Assembly (NCBI GenBank): GCA_030765245.1
Contig: JAVCCX010000225.1
Location: 1 to 7,955, forward strand
Length of the DNA: 7,955 nt
Direction of reading: 5' to 3'
Source of the DNA: Candidatus Zophobacter franzmannii
Lineage (GTDB): Bacteria > Cloacimonadota > Cloacimonadia > Cloacimonadales > JAFGVF01
Each line of letters begins with the position of its first letter. Position 1 is the stretch's first letter. The translations under genes were made by a program, and so were the position numbers. The notes under the pieces were generated by a model. That model had not been told where the DNA came from, did not search any database, and saw only the letters and a list, made by a program, of their open reading frames with translations. Positions 1-5,109 of the stretch are shown here, in pieces.

Positions 1-1933
1 CATCAGAAGTTGTAACTCCATCAACTGTAACATCGATATTCAGTGTTGATTCATTGGCTGCATCACCAATCCAGTAGTTGAAAGTTAACAGTGGATTTGT
101 AACTGTAGATAAATCAAATGGAGGAGAATAGAGATGAGCTGGTACAGTTTCAGGTGAAGAGTCATCTACACCCATGAAATAGCCACCATTACCAGAGGCT
201 TCACCAGCAGGACCATGACCACCAAAATCACTGTTTGCTACTTCCCAACTATCACTAGCTATGATAGGATCAACTGTCCATTCAATAGGTACAGTAGCAT
301 TATCAAATGTTTGTGAGTATGGGTATATATTTATAGTTGCAGCAAAGCCATCACCAGTAAAGGTCATAGTGTATGTCTGTCTTAAATCATCTGTAATAGT
401 TACTATACCTGTCAAAGGACCATCATCAATAGGGTTGAAAGTAACTTCAAAGCTCATTGATTCGGCTGTGTTAAGAGCCATTGGGTAGGTATTGTTGTCG
501 ATTAAGCTAAAATTAACTTGATCGTCAAGACTGATTGATTGAATATTAAGTGTGCCTGTTCCTGTATTCTGAGCTGAGCAAAGAGCTGGATCAGAAGTTG
601 TGTCACAGAAATGAGTTCCAAAATCCCAAGTAGCCGGATTGAAAGATAGCTCAGGAAGGGTTGGAAGAGCATCAAAATAGAGTCTTGTCTCTGGGATGCT
701 ACTCATTAAAGTACCTGTTGGAGGATTTACAACATCAGGTAAAGTTACACTATTATAATAAGTTATACTTCTTGTAGCTGTAGTTGTCTCACAGTAGAAA
801 TCTTCATTCGTTGTAGCAGCACTAGGGCTATCTTCTAGAATTGCGATTACAAGATTATCACTGTTATTGTAAACAAAAGGAGTTTGGAGAATAATTTCCA
901 TCCAGCCCTCACCCATAGGAGCTGTTACAACACTATCAAAAACAGGAGTTAAGGAGCTATTTGGAATCCAACTATCTGTTCCCATAAAGGCGGTACTGTT
1001 GGTATGGCCCATGTAGATTTTCCAATCTAAACAATTAGCTAATGTTCCACCACCTGTATAATGATAATAAACCTTCTCAATTCGTTGGGTAGCCATATCA
1101 ATTTCAGATTGAAGATATATTGTTTGTGAATAGGTGTAGTCACTATAAGGTTCGATAGGAAGATGCTGGTCCACAGCAGTTCCGTTACCAATCTGGATAG
1201 TGTTAGTACCAAGCTCAGTCTGGAAAGACCAAGTTACAGATTGAGTATATATACTTGTTGAATTCTTAGCAACAACTTGCCAATAATATGTTGTTGCTAC
1301 AGTCAATTGACCAGGATCAAAACTGCTCCCATTGACTGTATCTGCAGTTACATCTGCCACATTAGGCGTTGTGGGAAGACTGTTAGCACCGAAATAGAGG
1401 TCATAAGTTTCTGTGTTAATACCCCATTGCCATGTCAAGGCACCATTATCGATAGCAATATTTAGCTCTCCTGCATCTGGTACAGGAGTATGAGGTGCTC
1501 CAGGCATATTAGGGTCATTTGGTGTTGACCCTGCCAAAGTAAGCTGATAGGCACCTGCAACAGAAGCTGAATATCCTCTCATGTTTATGTAGTGCCAACC
1601 TGTTGTTGATGTTGTCCATAACATCTGCGACTGAAGAGTTCCACCTGCATCATCATTCTGAGCAAGTTGGAATGTCCCTGTTGAGTCATAAAGATGTAAA
1701 TAAGTATCAAAAGTAGTGGCACCATTTAAGCAGTTAATATCAAGCTGATCACCTGTAACTGACCAAAACTTCCAATAATCATGATCACCTGCGGGAATAT
1801 TACCAGTGTAATCCCCATCGATGATTGTTAAAACTCCGGTTGCATCCCAGGTGTTATTGGGCTCTGTCTCTGCTTGAGCAAAAAGACCAATTGATACCAG
1901 CAATAGCAACAACAAAATTGATAGTTGTTTCAT
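1..1933 (-). CDS. Secreted multidomain surface protein (PPC-like, FN3-like, ASH-like, MAM-like domains), 3' part beyond window
   Basis: The frame is open from ATG at 1933-1931 through 644 complete codons to the left edge with no stop, so the C-terminus is missing. The start is supported by AAGGAG seven bases upstream. Residues 1-21 form a signal peptide (MKQ, a run of leucines, then an A-Q-A cleavage site). Residues 22-139 look like a bacterial pre-peptidase C-terminal (PPC) domain, with EPNN near the start, DYWKF and a LHLYD segment. Residues 144-238 are FN3/Ig-like, with TWQW, YDLYFG and TYYWQV motifs. Residues 239-424 form a beta-rich domain with a WKIYMG motif that I cannot name with certainty. 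Residues 425-531 resemble ASH/choice-of-anchor D (LSFNPATWDFG, then VTFNP). Residues 533-644 resemble a MAM/choice-of-anchor J domain (YSQTFD, then LYSPPFDLS, then LLTFNYW). No catalytic domain is visible. Such proteins usually act in adhesion or polymer binding at the cell surface. A C-terminal sorting signal would lie outside the window. It seems to be a separate transcription unit from the transporter. Confidence 0.9.
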   Translation of the reverse strand, partial: MKQLSILLLLLLVSIGLFAQAETEPNNTWDATGVLTIIDGDYTGNIPAGDHDYWKFWSVTGDQLDINCLNGATTFDTYLHLYDSTGTFQLAQNDDAGGTLQSQMLWTTSTTGWHYINMRGYSASVAGAYQLTLAGSTPNDPNMPGAPHTPVPDAGELNIAIDNGALTWQWGINTETYDLYFGANSLPTTPNVADVTADTVNGSSFDPGQLTVATTYYWQVVAKNSTSIYTQSVTWSFQTELGTNTIQIGNGTAVDQHLPIEPYSDYTYSQTIYLQSEIDMATQRIEKVYYHYTGGGTLANCLDWKIYMGHTNSTAFMGTDSWIPNSSLTPVFDSVVTAPMGEGWMEIILQTPFVYNNSDNLVIAILEDSPSAATTNEDFYCETTTATRSITYYNSVTLPDVVNPPTGTLMSSIPETRLYFDALPTLPELSFNPATWDFGTHFCDTTSDPALCSAQNTGTGTLNIQSISLDDQVNFSLIDNNTYPMALNTAESMSFEVTFNPIDDGPLTGIVTITDDLRQTYTMTFTGDGFAATINIYPYSQTFDNATVPIEWTVDPIIASDSWEVANSDFGGHGPAGEASGNGGYFMGVDDSSPETVPAHLYSPPFDLSTVTNPLLTFNYWIGDAANESTLNIDVTVDGVTTSD

Positions 1934-1940
1934 ACGGAAA

Positions 1941-1946
1941 CTCCTT
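1941..1946 (-). promoter_or_regulatory. Ribosome binding site of the surface protein gene
   Basis: AAGGAG on the minus strand lies seven bases before the ATG at 1933. It is a near-consensus Shine-Dalgarno sequence at ideal spacing and fixes the start of the signal peptide. Confidence 0.85.
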
Positions 1947-2052
1947 ATGTGTAATTAGTTATAAGCATTTGTAAATAATGATTAACCAAACATTCAGTTA
2001 AATAATGTAAATCCGACATTGTGTATCATTAAAAGCTATAAGCCTCTTCATT

Positions 2053-2097
2053 AATGCAAGAAGGGTCTCCTACCTCTTATAGAAATCTCCTTGCATT
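2053..2097. repeat. 8-bp inverted repeat in the leader of the surface protein gene
   Basis: AATGCAAG at 2053-2060 is perfectly complementary to CTTGCATT at 2090-2097, with a 29-base spacer. It sits at or just after the predicted transcription start, so it could be an operator or a leader hairpin. No T-run follows on either strand, so it does not look like a terminator. Function is unknown and the arm is short enough that chance is possible. Confidence 0.35.
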
Positions 2098-2100
2098 CTC

Positions 2101-2130
2101 AAAATACAGATTAAAGCAGTATTGTGTCAA
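2101..2130 (-). promoter_or_regulatory. Candidate sigma-70-type promoter for the surface protein gene
   Basis: Reading the minus strand, a perfect TTGACA -35 hexamer (2130-2125) is followed after 18 bases by TATTTT (2106-2101), a 4 of 6 match to the -10 consensus. AT-rich sequence lies just upstream of the -35 box and could act as an UP element. Transcription would start near 2094, leaving a leader of about 160 bases before the ATG. The prediction rests on hexamer matching alone, and promoter consensus in the likely host phylum is uncertain. Confidence 0.35.
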
Positions 2131-2307
2131 ATGAAAAGTGGTAAACACTATAATTAATTCAATTAATTCTATAAATAAAGTAAGGTTTACTCATTTCTAC
2201 ACATTTATAGTTGATGTGGATGATAGTCGAAAATGTAGATTATAAGAGGGATTAGCGAGGACTATGATGTTCTTGAAGGTGATAGACTAACTATTCAGGT
2301 TCAGAGA

Positions 2308-4602
2308 CTATTTTTCAGTTGGGACGACAATTCCTTTGATGATGATATTCTGGAAGAAGATAAAGACAAGGAAAGTAGGGATTGCAGCTATCACAAGAGC
2401 AGCAAAACCGACTCCTGGAGCAGCTCTAAGCATCAATTGATATATACTTACCATCATTGTCCACATTGACTTATCCTGACAAACTATGAAGGCGAACATA
2501 AAGTTACGATATGCACCATTAAAGGCACTTAGAGCTATAACAGCCATAATTGGTTTAGATAGTTGCATAGCAATTTGCCAGAAAATTCTAGCTTCTCCGG
2601 CACCGTCAACAGTAGCACTCTCGAATAGTTCTTGAGGAAGTGAATCAAAGAATCCTTTCAAGAGGAAGATGAAATACCCATCTGCAAGTCCTGGGAGTAT
2701 CAACGCCCAGAAGGTGTTCAGCATATTTAGCCGTTTAAGGATAAGGAAATTAGGGATGCCCATTACCATTGGAGGGAATGCCATTGTAAGCATTAGGATA
2801 AGGATAATCTTGTATGATGATGCGATTTTAAATCTACTTAAGGCGTATGCTGCCAAGGGATTTACTATCAGAGCAGCCACGATTGCCAAAGTAACATAAA
2901 TGAGAGTGTTGAGCATGGCTCTTCCGTTGTAGAACATCTCATTTATTACCATCGCGTAATTACGGGTTAGATGCTCAAGGAAAATGCTTTTTTTATTCTC
3001 TTTAAAATTAAGATAATCAATTGTAAGCCAATCAGTATTAACTGATTCGAAATCTGTAAAAGATGTTTTCCAATTGAGGTTTAGAGATTCAATAGTTCTG
3101 TATTTAGACGATAGATGCTCTCTCCATCGAGGGATCTCTTTCTCAATTTCAACTTCTATGAAGATAGCCGGCAATGTGGAATGTAGAAGACTTTCCCAAT
3201 CACGACGATACTTCTGGTTCTCAGGAACATGTTCAGACATATAGATGTTGTGCTCTGAGGAATACTTGGTGCCATAAGTATGATTCATCTCAGCAAGGTC
3301 TATTCCACCATCTCCATCCGGGAATTTCTCTTTAAGGTATTCCTGGAAGAAGATTTGAGCTTTGGGACTAACTATTATATGCTCTAACTTGATACTATTG
3401 CGTACGAAATGCTCCCACTCATTTGCTATGTAAATATTATAACTTGGATATGTAGCAGTTAACTCTATCTGATTGAAATCGGTAAATCCCATTTCGTAGG
3501 TTTCATTAAAACTGTTTATATCCTGGTACTTATTCTTTAGCCACTCTCGGTAGCTATACTCAACACCTTTAATATATATGTCATCTTCAGAGACAATAGT
3601 TTCAATGAAATATGCCCAGTCCACCATCATTGCCCCTGATGTTGGTATGCTTTCAGGAATTGCAATCTCATAGAATGAGGAGTAGTTAGTTGAGTAGGTT
3701 TTGTTTAAAAGTGAAACATCATCATACTTCTTCTTCAGGAATTTTACATAGTCAACATGAGCTGATTGCAGAACTCCTAAGTGGTGGATATTGACGGTCT
3801 TCTTAACAAAGTGATCCCAATAAGGTCTCAACTTGCCCTTAGGCCTATATTGAGGTGCAACAAAGCTACCCCAATTTGCCAACTCTAAATCTAACTTCTC
3901 ATTCGTAAGGGCAACATTACCTCGGAAGGCTGGTAACAATTCACTAGATACAAAATATCCATCAATATCAGCATAAACTCTTTGATGATAGGGTTGTGAG
4001 TCTGAGTATTCTTTATACCGCTCTAAGATTCCGGAGAAGTCACCATTAAACCCTCTTGAAAGAAGTTCTTTTGTCTCTATACTTATCTCATCCCAAGACT
4101 CAACAGAGGAGTTATACCTCTTGTTGTATTCTCGGAGTGAATTCCCATTCTCTTTCTTAACAAGTTGACGGAATTTCCGATTATTCAGAGGTTCAATATT
4201 CCGACCAAAAGACTCCGAAAGGTAATAGTCAAACTGTGTATGTTCCTTTCCTTCAATTTTCAGAAACTCGTTCCAATCTTCCAGTTTATTTTCAACCGGA
4301 GATGTAACAGGTTCTACAAACTCGAAGGAAAGAAACCTTTGACCATAGACTTCATTCATCACGTTTGATTCTTCGTTCATTCTAGATTCAATATGCTTCC
4401 TGAAAAGCATATCCTCATCATAGAAGTAACTTGGGATTATGCTGAATTTTTTAGAATCAACATTACTTTTGAAAGAGGCGGAGACCATTATCATGAATGG
4501 GTAGATCATGGTTACAGCACCAAAAAGCAGTAGCAAATGGATGCTTGTATTAAGGAATCTTACCTTAAATGTTTTTCTTCCGACTCTTCCAATTATTGGC
4601 AT
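2308..4602 (-). CDS. MalG-like carbohydrate ABC transporter permease with ~480-residue repeat insertion in extracytoplasmic loop 1
   Basis: This 764-residue protein is an inner-membrane subunit of a CUT1-type sugar importer. Usual MalG relatives have about 270-300 residues. Helix 1 is at 17-40, followed by the family-typical SASFKS. The remaining core is contiguous at the C-terminus: a TxNY segment at 546-549, helices near 560-585, 597-621, 630-650, 683-705 and 733-757, and the EAA coupling loop ESATVDGAGEARIFW at 661-675, which docks on the ATPase. In that loop the usual LP is replaced by MQ. The last residues, KGIVVPTEK, resemble the MalG family tail. Residues about 60-540 are additional, hydrophilic and rich in aromatic residues, and lie between helix 1 and helix 2, hence outside the cytoplasmic membrane. 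They contain several degenerate repeats. The start is supported by AGGA seven bases upstream, overlapping the stop of the lipoprotein gene. The core is intact, so the protein is probably functional; the substrate is unknown. Confidence 0.92.
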   Translation of the reverse strand: MPIIGRVGRKTFKVRFLNTSIHLLLLFGAVTMIYPFMIMVSASFKSNVDSKKFSIIPSYFYDEDMLFRKHIESRMNEESNVMNEVYGQRFLSFEFVEPVTSPVENKLEDWNEFLKIEGKEHTQFDYYLSESFGRNIEPLNNRKFRQLVKKENGNSLREYNKRYNSSVESWDEISIETKELLSRGFNGDFSGILERYKEYSDSQPYHQRVYADIDGYFVSSELLPAFRGNVALTNEKLDLELANWGSFVAPQYRPKGKLRPYWDHFVKKTVNIHHLGVLQSAHVDYVKFLKKKYDDVSLLNKTYSTNYSSFYEIAIPESIPTSGAMMVDWAYFIETIVSEDDIYIKGVEYSYREWLKNKYQDINSFNETYEMGFTDFNQIELTATYPSYNIYIANEWEHFVRNSIKLEHIIVSPKAQIFFQEYLKEKFPDGDGGIDLAEMNHTYGTKYSSEHNIYMSEHVPENQKYRRDWESLLHSTLPAIFIEVEIEKEIPRWREHLSSKYRTIESLNLNWKTSFTDFESVNTDWLTIDYLNFKENKKSIFLEHLTRNYAMVINEMFYNGRAMLNTLIYVTLAIVAALIVNPLAAYALSRFKIASSYKIILILMLTMAFPPMVMGIPNFLILKRLNMLNTFWALILPGLADGYFIFLLKGFFDSLPQELFESATVDGAGEARIFWQIAMQLSKPIMAVIALSAFNGAYRNFMFAFIVCQDKSMWTMMVSIYQLMLRAAPGVGFAALVIAAIPTFLVFIFFQNIIIKGIVVPTEK
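3040..3819 (-). repeat. Degenerate tandem protein repeats (about 67-73 residues each) in the MalG-like permease loop
   Basis: Residues 262-521 hold four consecutive units, each opening with a tryptophan (W262, W329, W396, W469; spacing 67, 67 and 73). After about 20-24 residues each has an aromatic residue followed by a [FWYH]-L-x-x-K-[YF] block, as in KFLKKKY, EWLKNKY, EYLKEKF and EHLSSKY. Next come an N-x-x-[YW] block (NKTY, NETY, NHTY, NLNW) and a [YF]-x-[SD] segment (NYSSF, GFTDF, KYSSE, SFTDF). Two earlier, more degenerate units can be traced at residues 67-98 and 110-174. Residues 175-261 between them do not fit the pattern. The blocks recall the KYG / LN / WGT signature seen in GH42-type beta-galactosidases. 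That likeness is from memory and could be convergent. The repetition is at the protein level only; the DNA copies are diverged. Confidence 0.75.
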
Positions 4603-4609
4603 TAATTTA

Positions 4610-4613
4610 TCCT
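4610..4613 (-). promoter_or_regulatory. Ribosome binding site of MalG-like permease, overlapping the upstream stop codon
   Basis: AGGA on the minus strand is seven bases before the ATG at 4602 and overlaps the TAG stop of the lipoprotein gene (4614-4612). This arrangement suggests translational coupling of the two genes and supports one operon. Confidence 0.6.
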
Positions 4614-5049
4614 ATCTATTTATGATGAAATCTTCTTTACCCTTTGATGAAATCAATAATGCGAGTTTGTACCTGTCTTCATTCTCAATCAAGTTTAAGA
4701 AATGCTTCATATCCATATTTGTTAACTTGCTCTTCTCACCTAACTCTTTATAGATCTCTTGATTTGGAAGTGCATTTGCAAAGAAGTACAAATTCACTCT
4801 TTTACCGGGGTGAAAATCTCTTTTCTTTCTTCCAAGTTTCTTCAATGTAGTTTGAGGTTGATCCATATCAGTATCATAAACAATCATATAAATACATACA
4901 TCTTCATCAGGATATTGCAGAGTACTAGGTCCCTCAGCATAATATATTGTTTCAATATTCTCATCATAAAAATAGACATCCTCTTTCTTTGCACATCCTG
5001 ACAATAAAACCAAAAGTACTAATCCTACTAATATCATTAACTTTTTCAA
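4612..5049 (-). CDS. Small lipoprotein of unknown function in the transporter operon
   Basis: I do not recognise a family. With a TTG start at 5049-5047 the product has 145 residues beginning MKKLMILVGL. An ATG two codons earlier (5055) would abut the AAGGAGG ribosome binding site with no spacing, whereas the TTG lies six bases from it, so TTG is preferred. A lipobox L-S-G-C places the lipidated cysteine at residue 19, followed by Ala-Lys-Lys. No Asp follows the cysteine, so under the E. coli Lol rule the protein would go to the outer membrane; that rule may not hold in this phylum. The mature part is about 125 residues, mixed alpha/beta in appearance, with tyrosine- and acid-rich segments, a basic stretch (LKKLGRKKR) and a DMKHFLNLIENEDRYK helix-like segment. 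It sits between the two permease genes, 60 bp after the first and 9 bp before the second. A role as an accessory subunit of the importer is an inference from position only. Confidence 0.8.
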   Translation of the reverse strand: MKKLMILVGLVLLVLLSGCAKKEDVYFYDENIETIYYAEGPSTLQYPDEDVCIYMIVYDTDMDQPQTTLKKLGRKKRDFHPGKRVNLYFFANALPNQEIYKELGEKSKLTNMDMKHFLNLIENEDRYKLALLISSKGKEDFIINR

Positions 5050-5055
5050 AATCAT

Positions 5056-5062
5056 CCTCCTT
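5056..5062 (-). promoter_or_regulatory. Ribosome binding site that decides a TTG start for the lipoprotein gene
   Basis: AAGGAGG on the minus strand is a perfect Shine-Dalgarno core. It ends immediately before ATG (5055-5053) but six bases before TTG (5049-5047). The spacing favours TTG and gives the typical MKK lipoprotein N-terminus. Confidence 0.7.
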
Positions 5063-5109
5063 GATTATGGTAAACGGTAACAAAGTGCCCAGTTAGTTTT
5101 AAAGCATAT

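Larger units (their letters stand above)
1934..2307. other. Intergenic region between MalG-like permease and surface protein genes
   Basis: I see no gene in these 374 bases; all frames are short and lack ribosome binding sites. The stretch is AT-rich. It contains the surface gene's ribosome binding site, a candidate promoter at 2101-2130, an 8-bp inverted repeat at 2053-2060/2090-2097 and an AT-only 17-bp near-palindrome at 2152-2168 (AATTAATT, a C, AATTAATT). No convincing rho-independent terminator follows the permease stop at 2308. The nearest candidate, a 5-bp AT-rich stem at 2179-2191 followed on the minus strand by a T-rich run, is too weak to call. Confidence 0.7.

Noticed and set aside
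2171..2191. Rho-independent terminator after the MalG-like permease gene
   Set aside because: The stem AGTAA / TTACT is only five AT-rich pairs with a three-base loop, and it lies about 115 bases past the stop. It is too weak to call.
2669..2899. Plus-strand open frame opposite the MalG-like permease core
   Set aside because: It is antisense to conserved membrane helices, has no ribosome binding site or recognisable protein features, and is best explained as a shadow frame. The same holds for plus-strand frames at 261-488, 1277-1465, 4165-4368, 4508-5001, 5174-5449, 6056-6400, 6491-6688 and 6846-7037.
2983..4425. Large permease as two genes fused by an assembly error or lost stop
   Set aside because: The additional residues lie between helix 1 and helix 2 of a single permease, so it is an insertion rather than an end-to-end fusion. 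The frame is continuous and the internal repeats keep their key residues.
5056..5109. Separate promoter for the lipoprotein gene in the 54-60 bp gap
   Set aside because: A CATAAT sequence is present, but no matching -35 box at correct spacing was seen. Same-strand spacing and related function favour one operon.
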